38,398 nucleotides of DNA from Chloroflexota bacterium (GTDB lineage Bacteria > Chloroflexota > Anaerolineae > UBA4142). The notes below the pieces were generated by a model. That model did not search any database, was not told the DNA's origin, and was given only the letters and a program-made list of their open reading frames with translations. The position numbers and the translations under genes were made by a program. This document shows positions 7,534-14,843 of the stretch, piece after piece (positions within the stretch are counted from its first letter, which is position 1; each line of letters starts with the position of its first letter). Where the stretch lies: the NCBI GenBank assembly GCA_016865935.1, contig VGOB01000019.1, forward strand, positions 1 through 38,398, read 5' to 3'.

Positions 7534-8895
7534 TTATGCTCCTCGCTCGCGCGCGATGATTTCGCCGATGCGATTCACGTCGCCCGCGCCGAGCGTGATC
7601 AAAATATCGCCTGCGCGCATTTGCGCGCTCAAAAATTCCGCCGCCGCATCCAAGGTCGCGATCACGCGCGCATCGCGATGCGTCATTCGTTCGACGAGCT
7701 GCGCGCTGCTGACCGCGCGCGCGTCGCGCTCGCGCGCCGCGTAAATGGCGGTGACGATCACGTGATCCGCGCCCGCAAACGCGGTCGCGAATTCATCCAG
7801 CAGCGCGATCGTGCGCGAAAACGTATGCGGCTGAAACACCGCCCAGATCGCGCGACTCGGGAAGCGCGTGCGCGCTGCCGCCAGCGTCGCGCGAATTTCG
7901 GTCGGATGATGCGCGTAATCGTCCACAATCGTCACGCCGCGAAATTCGCCTTTGATTTCGAATCGCCGCGCCGCGCCGCGAAATTTTTCCAGCGTCGCGC
8001 GCGCGCTTGAAAGATCAACGCCTACTTTGCTTGCCACGGCGATCGCTGCCAACGCGTTCAGCACATTGTGTCGCCCCGGAGTCTCTAATCTCCAGTCTCT
8101 GATCTCTTCCGTCCCGCGCCACACGCTAAAATCGCTGCCGCCGCGCGCGTTCGGCATCACGTCACTCGCGCGCCAGTCGTTGTCCGCACCGAAACCGTAG
8201 CGCAACACGCGCGATTCACAGCGCGCGAGTTCCACAGAAACCCGCGCCGAATCGCCGCACCCGATCACGACTCCGTCACGCGGCGCCAATCGCATAAAAT
8301 CGCGGAACGCCTGCGTCACATCCTCCACGTCGCGGAAAATATCCGGGTGATCCATTTCGACGCTCGTGACGACCGCGATGTGCGGACGCAAACCCAGGAA
8401 CGCGCGATCGTACTCGTCCGCCTCGATCACGAAATACTCGCCCTGCCCAGCGCGCGCGTTGCCGCCCAGTTCCGGTACGGCGCCGCCGACCACAGCGTCC
8501 GGATCGAGTCCGGCATTTGTCAAGATCAGCGCGATCATTCCGGCGGTCGTCGTTTTGCCGTGTGTCCCCGCGACGGCGATTGTTTTTTTGCCGCGCGTGA
8601 GGTCGGCGAAGAAACCATAGCGTTTCGCTATACGAATTCTTCTGCGTTGCGCTTCGACGATCTCCGGATTATCTTCCGGCGCGGCAGACGTGACCAGAAC
8701 GAGATCAACCTCCGGCAAATTTTCCGCGCGCTGACCGATGAAGATCTTCGCGCCGAGTCGCGCCAGTTCGTCGGTAAGCGGCGACGCGGTTTGATCCGAG
8801 CCGGAGACCTGGACGCCGCGCGCGATCAGCACGCGCGCAATCGCGGACAAACCGATGCCGCCGATGCCGATGATGTGGATGCGACGCGGGATCAT
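7534..8895 (-). CDS. murC: UDP-N-acetylmuramate--L-alanine ligase MurC
   Basis: Cytoplasmic Mur ligase adding L-Ala to UDP-MurNAc. It has 453 residues. The N-terminal Rossmann-like domain begins IHIIGIGGIGLSA, the P-loop GTHGKTTT is at 110-117, EADEYDRAF follows, then PGRHNVLNA (273-281) and DDYAHHPTEI in the C-terminal domain. Its ATG has GAGG seven bases upstream. Residues 263-273, just before the conserved PGRHN, are encoded by a four-unit heptad repeat, an unusual local insertion. The product is otherwise a normal MurC, expected to be active. Confidence 0.97.
   Translation of the reverse strand: MIPRRIHIIGIGGIGLSAIARVLIARGVQVSGSDQTASPLTDELARLGAKIFIGQRAENLPEVDLVLVTSAAPEDNPEIVEAQRRRIRIAKRYGFFADLTRGKKTIAVAGTHGKTTTAGMIALILTNAGLDPDAVVGGAVPELGGNARAGQGEYFVIEADEYDRAFLGLRPHIAVVTSVEMDHPDIFRDVEDVTQAFRDFMRLAPRDGVVIGCGDSARVSVELARCESRVLRYGFGADNDWRASDVMPNARGGSDFSVWRGTEEIRDWRLETPGRHNVLNALAAIAVASKVGVDLSSARATLEKFRGAARRFEIKGEFRGVTIVDDYAHHPTEIRATLAAARTRFPSRAIWAVFQPHTFSRTIALLDEFATAFAGADHVIVTAIYAARERDARAVSSAQLVERMTHRDARVIATLDAAAEFLSAQMRAGDILITLGAGDVNRIGEIIARERGA
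8080..8107. repeat. Heptad array inside murC
   Basis: Four exact 7-bp units (AGTCTCT, AATCTCC, AGTCTCT, GATCTCT) lie inside the murC reading frame and encode a surface-type segment of Glu, Arg, Asp and Trp residues. Confidence 0.75.
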
Positions 8896-8919
8896 TATTT
8901 CGCCTCACATGATCCGTGG

Positions 8920-9002
8920 TACGTAGTGCGTGATGCGTAATGCAGGTTGCGTGATGCGCGATACATAGATTTTTAACTTTGAGCTTTGAACTTTGAACCT
9001 GA
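8920..9002. repeat. Two heptad arrays between murC and murG
   Basis: Seven exact 7-bp units fill 8920-8968 (TACGTAG, TGCGTGA, TGCGTAA and so on). Four more (AACTTTG, AGCTTTG, AACTTTG, AACCTGA) fill 8975-9002. The second set encodes the last residues and the stop codon of murG. Confidence 0.85.
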
Positions 9003-10088
9003 CAACGCCAATTGTTCCAGCAAATTCGCAATGTTCGTCGCCGCGTTTGGATTTGCCAGCGCGCACATCGCGTCGCGCATCGCGTTCAGTTTTTCAGGCG
9101 CGTCGAAAAGATTGCGAATCGTCGGGATCAATTTTTCTTTCAGCGCGGCATCGTCCACTTTGAGCGCCGCGCCGCGCTCGACCAAGAATCGCGCGTTCGG
9201 CTCTTGAAATTGTCCGGCAAACGGACCCGGCACCAGAATCGCCGGGAGACCCAGCGCGGGAAATTCGCCGAGCGTTGCCGCGCCCGCGCGCGCGACGACG
9301 AGATCGGCGGCGGCAAGCGCATCCGGCAAATCGTCATCCAGATAGCCAAAGACGCGGACGCGCGCTTCCAAATCCTGGAACAACTGCTCGACTTCGCGTC
9401 GCACCCACTCCTCGTCGTTCTTGCCGGTGAGGTGAATCACGTGCGCCAGTTCCGCCAGCGCGACGTAGTTCATCACGACTGCGCGATTGATATTGTGCGC
9501 GCCGCTGCTCCCGCCGAAAATCGCGACCGTGCGCGTGTTGGGATCGAGTTGAAATCTGGCGCGCGCTTTTTTCTGATCCGTCGCAAAAAATTCGGCGCGC
9601 ACCGGATAGCCGGTGACAATCGCTTTGCCGGGCGCGAAATGCCGCGTCACATCCGGAAACGACACCGCGACGCGCGTCGCCCAACGCGCGGTGACGCGGA
9701 TCGCCCAGCCGGGTTCGAGATCGGGCAGATAGATCACGCGCGGAATTTTTTCCGCCGCGCCCGCCCAGATCACCGGCGCGCTGACGTACCCGCCGGTAAC
9801 GAAAATCGCGTCCGGTCGAAAATCGCGAATGAGCGCGCGCACCGCGCCGACGCTGCGGTACATTCGCGCCAAGCTGCGCGCGACGATCCAGGGCGCCTTG
9901 CCGCGCACCTGCCCGGTTTCAATCGCGCGAAATGGAATCTGCGCGCGCTGCGCCAGGCGCGCTTCGACGCTGTTCGCGCGACCCAGGTAGAGAAACGCGT
10001 TATCGTCGCGCGGCGGAATTGCGTTGACGACGGTCAGCGCGGGGTACACGTGTCCCCCCGTTCCGCCACCCGAGATTAAAAGTCGCAT
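8973..10088 (-). CDS. murG: UDP-GlcNAc:lipid I N-acetylglucosaminyltransferase MurG
   Basis: GT28 glycosyltransferase that adds GlcNAc to lipid I on the inner membrane face, making lipid II. It has 371 residues with the N-terminal GGGTGGHVYPAL loop (7-18), FVTGGYVSAP, the GGSSGAHNIN motif of the C-terminal UDP-GlcNAc domain, and AGAATLGEFPALGLPAILVP near the donor site. The start is fixed by the GGGTGGH motif, but it lies 89 nt inside the end of ftsW with a weak ribosome binding site. The last residues (KFKAQS) come from a heptad array. Confidence 0.96.
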   Translation of the reverse strand: MRLLISGGGTGGHVYPALTVVNAIPPRDDNAFLYLGRANSVEARLAQRAQIPFRAIETGQVRGKAPWIVARSLARMYRSVGAVRALIRDFRPDAIFVTGGYVSAPVIWAGAAEKIPRVIYLPDLEPGWAIRVTARWATRVAVSFPDVTRHFAPGKAIVTGYPVRAEFFATDQKKARARFQLDPNTRTVAIFGGSSGAHNINRAVVMNYVALAELAHVIHLTGKNDEEWVRREVEQLFQDLEARVRVFGYLDDDLPDALAAADLVVARAGAATLGEFPALGLPAILVPGPFAGQFQEPNARFLVERGAALKVDDAALKEKLIPTIRNLFDAPEKLNAMRDAMCALANPNAATNIANLLEQLALSGSKFKAQS

Positions 10089-11214
10089 TCGGTTCTTTCG
10101 TCGCAGCGGCGCGCGAGATGCTGAGCAACACGCCGATGGACACGAGCGCGATCAACAACGACGAGCCGCCGAACGAAATGAACGGCAAGGGCACGCCGGT
10201 AAATGGAATCGTCGCGGTCACCACGCCGATGTTGACGAACGCTTGAAAAATCATCCAGAAGGTTAGTCCCGCCGCCAAAACTTGCCCAAACGGATCGCGC
10301 GCGTTTGCCGCGATGCGAAAACCGCGATACACCAACAAGAGAAACAGTCCCAGCACGAACCAGGTTCCGACGAGCCCCATCTCTTCGCCGAGCAGCGCGA
10401 AAATCGAATCGGTTTGCGGCGTCGGCACGAAACCGAATTTGCCGTACCCCGCGCCGATGCCGCGTCCCAGCAATCCGCCGGACGCAAGCGCGATCAAGGT
10501 TTGAACGATCTGGTATCCTTCGCGATCGTTCAGCATCAAAGGATTCTGAACAAAAGTCCACAAGCGATCGAACATATACGGCGTCTTGAACACGACGATT
10601 GCCGCAACGACGCCGCCGATGATGCCGAGCAACAACAGTTGCACCAGGTCCGCGCCCGCGATGAAAAACATCGCCAGCGCGCAGAGCGCGATGATGATCG
10701 CGGTGCTCATATTCGGCTGCAACACGATCAAGCCGCAGACGATTCCGACGATGATCGCGAACGGCAAAACGCCGTACGTCACCTGGCGCAATTTCTCGCC
10801 TTTCGAAGACAACCATTTCGCCATATAGACGACCATCGCGAATTTCGCAAACTCGGCGGGTTGGATCGAACCGTCGAACAACCAGCGGCGCGCGTAATTG
10901 ACCGGCGGCGTGAACAACACGACGACGAGCAGGACGAGCGTGATGCCCATCAAGATCAGCGCGCCGCGTCCCCACCAGCGATAATCAATCCGCGCACAAA
11001 CGATCAGCGCGATCAAACCCAGCACGGCGAACGTCGCTTGCTTGACAAAATCGCCTTGCGGGTTCGCGAATCCTTGCTGAACGCGCGGCGCGAACGTCAC
11101 GCTGAACACCATAATCAAACCGATGATGACCAGCATCACGACGACGCTGAGCAAAACGTAATCCACGCGCAATGCGCTGGTCCAGTCGTTTCTGGTTTGG
11201 GATTGAATGGTCAT
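10000..11214 (-). CDS. ftsW: SEDS peptidoglycan polymerase FtsW
   Basis: Polytopic SEDS glycosyltransferase that polymerises lipid II at the septum with FtsI. It has 404 residues and about ten helices, with LLGRGIGAGYGKFGFVPTP and FALLGEEMGLVG in the conserved loops and PLPFISFGGSSL near the C-terminus. The ATG at 11214 has AAAGG upstream and a GTG lies 6 bases further up. After the expected end, about 30 residues (Arg-rich) continue through an 89-nt overlap with murG, so the tail is probably dispensable. Confidence 0.96.
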   Translation of the reverse strand: MTIQSQTRNDWTSALRVDYVLLSVVVMLVIIGLIMVFSVTFAPRVQQGFANPQGDFVKQATFAVLGLIALIVCARIDYRWWGRGALILMGITLVLLVVVLFTPPVNYARRWLFDGSIQPAEFAKFAMVVYMAKWLSSKGEKLRQVTYGVLPFAIIVGIVCGLIVLQPNMSTAIIIALCALAMFFIAGADLVQLLLLGIIGGVVAAIVVFKTPYMFDRLWTFVQNPLMLNDREGYQIVQTLIALASGGLLGRGIGAGYGKFGFVPTPQTDSIFALLGEEMGLVGTWFVLGLFLLLVYRGFRIAANARDPFGQVLAAGLTFWMIFQAFVNIGVVTATIPFTGVPLPFISFGGSSLLIALVSIGVLLSISRAAATKEPNATFNLGWRNGGTRVPRADRRQRNSAARR

Positions 11215-11225
11215 TGCCACCTTTC

Positions 11226-11300
11226 AGTAGACAGTCGTCAGTAGACAGTCGACAGACGCGCTTTATCTTTCCACTGTTCACTGACCACTGTTCACTATCT
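11226..11300. repeat. Heptad arrays between murD and ftsW
   Basis: AGTAGAC, AGTCGTC, AGTAGAC, AGTCGAC run at exact 7-bp steps from 11226, then ACTGTTC, ACTGACC, ACTGTTC, ACTATCT from 11273. The second block contains the murD stop codon and its last few codons. Confidence 0.85.
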
Positions 11301-12684
11301 TTCTGAATTGATCTCCGCGTTCAAACTCATTCGCAAACATTCCAAAACTCGCGCAGCCGGGCGAGAGCAAAACGATTTCACCGTCGCGCGCGATTTCACG
11401 CGCGCGCTCTACTGCCCGCTGTAAATTATCAAACCAGCCAACCAACAAACCTTCGCCCCCCGCCCCTCGTATCTCGCCTTCCAGTTTATCAGTCGCGTTT
11501 CCTTCCAGCAGGATCACCGCGCGTACCTTTTGTGCGATCACGCGCGCCAATTCAGAAAAATCAAGCGACTTGTCCGCGCCGCCCGCAATCAAAACGATGC
11601 CCGCCGCGCCTGGCGCAAAGGTCTCGATGGCAACGATCGCGGCGGCAGGCGCGGTGGCGGTCGTGTCGTTGATGTACCGCACGCCGCCGCTCTCGCGCAC
11701 GAATTCTTGGCGATGCTCGACGCCGCGAAATTCGCGCAACGCGTCCGCGATTTGTTCCGGCGTCGCGCCCCAAACCGATGCGAGCGCAATCGCGGTGAGC
11801 GCGTTCGCAATGTTGTGCTCGCCGGGGACGCGCAGATCGCGCGCGTCCAAGATTTTTCGTGCCGCGCCGCGCCATCGCCACACGAGCGCGTTGCCGTCGC
11901 GGAACGCGCCTTCGCTAGCCACGCCCTTGAGGACGTGGCTAGATGTCCACACGATTTTGCCCGGCGCGCGATGCGCCAAGCGCGCGAGCGGTTCATTGTC
12001 AAAGTTCAAAACGATAAAATCGTCCGGGCGTTGGAATTGGAAAATAATCGCTTTGGCATCTGCGTAATCATCGAGATCGCGGTAGCGATTCAGGTGATCC
12101 GGAAAAATATTCGTGATCGCCGCGACGTGCGGACTGATTTTGCGCGCCGGAAACGCTTCGAGTTGCCACGACGAAAGTTCGAGCACGACCGGCGTTTGCG
12201 CGTCAATCTGATCGAGCAGTTCGAGCGCGCTCACGCGCAAGTTTCCCGCGATAATCGTTTTAGGATTCGCGCGTTTCAAAATCGCGCCGGTCATCAACGT
12301 CGTCGTCGTTTTCCCTTTCGTGCCGGTGACGCCGATGACTTGCGCCGCGCCGCGCGGCAGTCGCTCGACGAAGAGCGACATTTCCATCTCGACTGGAATG
12401 CTGTGCTCGCGCGCGAATCGCAACCACTTGCTCTCGCGCGGCACGCCCGGATTGCGAACGATCAGATCGGCGTTCAGAAAATCTTGCTCGCGATGTTCGC
12501 CCAGAACGTATTCGATTGGTAAGCCGCGCAGCGCGTCGAGCGACGATTGCAAGTCTTCCGCGCGTTTCAAATCGGTGACAGTAATGCGCGCGCCTTGCTT
12601 CACCAGCCAGCGCGCAACGCCCAGTCCGCCGCCGTGAACGCCCAGTCCAAAAACAAGGATGCGTTTGTTCTGCAGATTCATCAT
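11278..12684 (-). CDS. murD: UDP-N-acetylmuramoylalanine--D-glutamate ligase MurD
   Basis: Mur ligase adding D-Glu to UDP-MurNAc-L-Ala. It has 468 residues: an N-terminal LVFGLGVHGGGLGVA-like uracil-binding fold, P-loop GVTGTKGKTTTT (118-129), LELSSWQLE (168-176), PDHLNRY, then PGEHNIANA and NDTTATAP in the last domain. It starts with two tandem ATGs (12684, 12681) and no clear ribosome binding site, 6 bp after the preceding gene, so reinitiation is likely. Residues 248-258 come from a palindromic insertion. Confidence 0.96.
   Translation of the reverse strand: MMNLQNKRILVFGLGVHGGGLGVARWLVKQGARITVTDLKRAEDLQSSLDALRGLPIEYVLGEHREQDFLNADLIVRNPGVPRESKWLRFAREHSIPVEMEMSLFVERLPRGAAQVIGVTGTKGKTTTTLMTGAILKRANPKTIIAGNLRVSALELLDQIDAQTPVVLELSSWQLEAFPARKISPHVAAITNIFPDHLNRYRDLDDYADAKAIIFQFQRPDDFIVLNFDNEPLARLAHRAPGKIVWTSSHVLKGVASEGAFRDGNALVWRWRGAARKILDARDLRVPGEHNIANALTAIALASVWGATPEQIADALREFRGVEHRQEFVRESGGVRYINDTTATAPAAAIVAIETFAPGAAGIVLIAGGADKSLDFSELARVIAQKVRAVILLEGNATDKLEGEIRGAGGEGLLVGWFDNLQRAVERAREIARDGEIVLLSPGCASFGMFANEFERGDQFRKIVNSGQ
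11915..11942. repeat. Palindromic insertion inside murD
   Basis: CTAGCCACG (11915-11923) and CGTGGCTAG (11934-11942) form a perfect 9-bp stem with a 10-nt loop, within the reading frame of the central domain. It resembles a small intergenic-type palindrome that landed in a tolerant loop. Confidence 0.6.
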
Positions 12685-12690
12685 CGTTCA

Positions 12691-13128
12691 CTATCGCGCG
12701 ATCAAAAACACGCCAATGAGTAAAACCAGCCCTCCCAACACGCGCGTCAAGCTGATCGGAGTAAGTGGAACGCCAAACCAGCCCCAGTGATCGATCACCA
12801 TCCCGACGAACAATTGTCCAACCGTGATTAAAACGACCACCATCGTCGCGCCCAAACGCGGCATAGTCACATTGATCGTCAAGTAGAGAATCAAGCCCCA
12901 CACTCCAGCCAGGAGCATATACCAAGGCAACGTGTGCCACTCGCGTATTCTCTCACCGCCACGCAGAAACAACAACGCGCCAGATAAAATCGCGCCGCTC
13001 ACGTGAACGATGAAACTGCTCGCCGTCCCGCCTATGCGTTGCGCCATGGCTCCGGCAATCGGCGATTGTATGCCAACTGCGATGCCACCGAGCAACCCGA
13101 TCAAAACGATCGTCACATATTCAATCAT
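12691..13128 (-). CDS. YdcZ/DUF606-type DMT membrane protein
   Basis: A 145-residue protein with five hydrophobic helices and the Gly-rich pattern of the small DMT_YdcZ family: LLGGIAVGIQSPIAG near the N-terminus, GLILYLTINVTMPRLGA and GQLFVGMVIDHWG in the second half. Substrates of this family are mostly unknown. AGGTG lies five bases before the ATG. It is placed 15 bp after a lipoprotein gene and 6 bp before murD, so it is transcribed with the wall genes. A precursor or lipid transport role would be speculative. Confidence 0.8.
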   Translation of the reverse strand: MIEYVTIVLIGLLGGIAVGIQSPIAGAMAQRIGGTASSFIVHVSGAILSGALLFLRGGERIREWHTLPWYMLLAGVWGLILYLTINVTMPRLGATMVVVLITVGQLFVGMVIDHWGWFGVPLTPISLTRVLGGLVLLIGVFLIAR

Positions 13129-13143
13129 TCACACCTGCAATCT

Positions 13144-13803
13144 TCAATTTCGGCTGACCCAGATCACAACATGGTCGCCCATCATCCGCCACGCGAGGCA
13201 GACCGGAACATCGTACGGATTGGTGATCCGCAAATCGCGTTGGATCGAACAGTTGCAACTCCAGATGTTCGTCCAGTACTTTTGCTCCACGCCGAAAACC
13301 GGCGGATGCGTCGGCACAGTCACGACGCGCTCTTGCGCGCCAATGCCAAGCACTTCGACCGCTTTCATTCCGCCCAACTCGGCGACCTCGCGCAAGCACG
13401 ACGCGCTCAAACAAACGCCCAAGCCCCACACGTCGCCCACTTTTTTCCATGGCGCGTACTCGAACGCGATCCACTCGCCATTGACAACGCTGCCCCAATC
13501 GCGGATCACCCAACGCGTCTCGCGCGCGCGAAAACAAAGTTTGCCGGAGAAATCGTTTGGGTTCGCGTTCGTGCCGCCGCTCTTCACTTGGAAAAACCAT
13601 TTCTGGTTGAAACCGAGATCACTGCTCGTATCAAAGTTGTATGTTTTGTACTGCCCCAGGTAACTTGCGGGCGTTGGAATTGCCGATGTCGGTGTTGCGA
13701 TTAGCGCGATCTTGGGCGCGGTCACAGGTTGCGCGTTCGCCGGAGTGCTGCACGCGGCGAGCAGTAGGACAGTGAGACAGTAGAATAGTAGGGCTGTCAC
13801 CAT
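13144..13803 (-). CDS. Putative lipoprotein of unknown function
   Basis: With the start at 13803 it has 219 residues. The N-terminus is hydrophobic and ends in a lipobox, LLLAAC, followed by a Ser/Thr/Pro/Ala linker. The mature part is rich in aromatic residues, with several cysteines (FSGKLCFRARE, LGVCLSASC, WSCNCSIQRD). I do not recognise a family. The signal segment is encoded by heptad repeats and lacks the usual basic n-region. An alternative ATG at 13836 would add 11 mostly acidic residues, and no convincing ribosome binding site marks either start. It lies between mraY and the YdcZ gene on the same strand. Confidence 0.65.
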   Translation of the reverse strand: MVTALLFYCLTVLLLAACSTPANAQPVTAPKIALIATPTSAIPTPASYLGQYKTYNFDTSSDLGFNQKWFFQVKSGGTNANPNDFSGKLCFRARETRWVIRDWGSVVNGEWIAFEYAPWKKVGDVWGLGVCLSASCLREVAELGGMKAVEVLGIGAQERVVTVPTHPPVFGVEQKYWTNIWSCNCSIQRDLRITNPYDVPVCLAWRMMGDHVVIWVSRN

Positions 13804-13859
13804 CTCGATTGCCACAATCTCGCGGTCGCCCGTCATCGGTCATCGGTCATCGGTCAGTT
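13762..13859. repeat. Heptad arrays at the start of the lipoprotein gene
   Basis: GTCATCG repeats at exact 7-bp steps from 13832 to 13852, followed by GTCAGTT. A looser 7-bp array of CAGTAG-like units at 13762-13797 encodes the hydrophobic signal segment of the lipoprotein. Confidence 0.75.
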
Positions 13860-14843
13860 CTACAACAACGCCAACGCGATCCCCAACATTCCCGCCAGCA
13901 ACGCCGCCAACCAAAATCGCTGAACGACCTGGGTCTCCGACCAACCGAGCAACTCGAAATGCAAATGCAACGGCGCCATTTTGAAAAAGCGTTTGCCGTG
14001 CGTTCGCTTGAAATAGAAAACCTGGATCATCACCGACAATGCTTCCGCGACGAAGACCGCGCCGATCAGCGGAAGCAACAGCCACTGCCCCGTCATCAAC
14101 GCGACGACTGCGAGTGTCGCGCCAAGCGCGAGCGCGCCGGTATCGCCCATAAACAATTCGGCGGGATGCGCGTTGTACCAGAGAAACGCCAACAGCGCGC
14201 CGACCATCGTAAAACAAAAGACGACGAGGTACGCTTGCCCCTGCAAAAACGCGATCACGCCGTAACACGCAAACGCAATCGTCGAAGTCCAACCGGCGAG
14301 ACTGTCCAAACCATCGGTGAGATTGACCGCGTTGGAAAAACCGACGATGAAAAACATCGCGACCGGAATGTAGAGCAAACCGATGTCAATGCGAAACGGG
14401 ATGAGTGGAATTGCGATGCTCCGCAGATCGAGAACGAAATGCAGCGCGCACGCGACGACGAACGCCAACACGACTTGCGCCAAAATTTTTTGCCGCGCGG
14501 TCATCCCTTCGCCTTTGCGCGCGCCGCGAATTCCGGCAAGATCGTCGAGCGCGCCGAGAATCCCAAACGTCAACAGCGTTCCCATCGGCACAAGAATCGA
14601 ACGACCGATCAGCGTGTTGCCCATTAGCGCGGCAAGATTCAAACCGGCGGTGATGATCAACACGGGCGCGATCACCATAATTCCGCCGAGCGTCGGCGTG
14701 CCGGTTTTGATCTGATGCTCGGTCGGCTCCTCGATCCGAATCTGCTTGCCCAGCCGATACGCCTTGAGCAAGCGAATCAGCGGGCCGCCCCAGACCACCG
14801 CGAGAAAAAATGAAATTGCGCCGAGCGTGAGGGGCCACGCCAT
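13860..14843 (-). CDS. mraY: Phospho-N-acetylmuramoyl-pentapeptide transferase MraY
   Basis: Polytopic membrane enzyme transferring phospho-MurNAc-pentapeptide to undecaprenyl phosphate, giving lipid I. It has 327 residues and about ten helices. Catalytic-site motifs are ALDDLAGI (98-105, D100 and D101), NAVNLTDGLD (171-180), FMGDTGALALG (231-241) and HLHFELLGW near the C-terminus. Its ATG overlaps the murF stop codon by one base (TAATG), with GGGAG nine bases upstream. Confidence 0.97.
   Translation of the reverse strand: MAWPLTLGAISFFLAVVWGGPLIRLLKAYRLGKQIRIEEPTEHQIKTGTPTLGGIMVIAPVLIITAGLNLAALMGNTLIGRSILVPMGTLLTFGILGALDDLAGIRGARKGEGMTARQKILAQVVLAFVVACALHFVLDLRSIAIPLIPFRIDIGLLYIPVAMFFIVGFSNAVNLTDGLDSLAGWTSTIAFACYGVIAFLQGQAYLVVFCFTMVGALLAFLWYNAHPAELFMGDTGALALGATLAVVALMTGQWLLLPLIGAVFVAEALSVMIQVFYFKRTHGKRFFKMAPLHLHFELLGWSETQVVQRFWLAALLAGMLGIALALL

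Noticed and set aside
10000-10088. Frameshifted or broken ftsW
   Set aside because: All SEDS motifs are present in one frame up to the expected end. Only a non-conserved tail enters murG.
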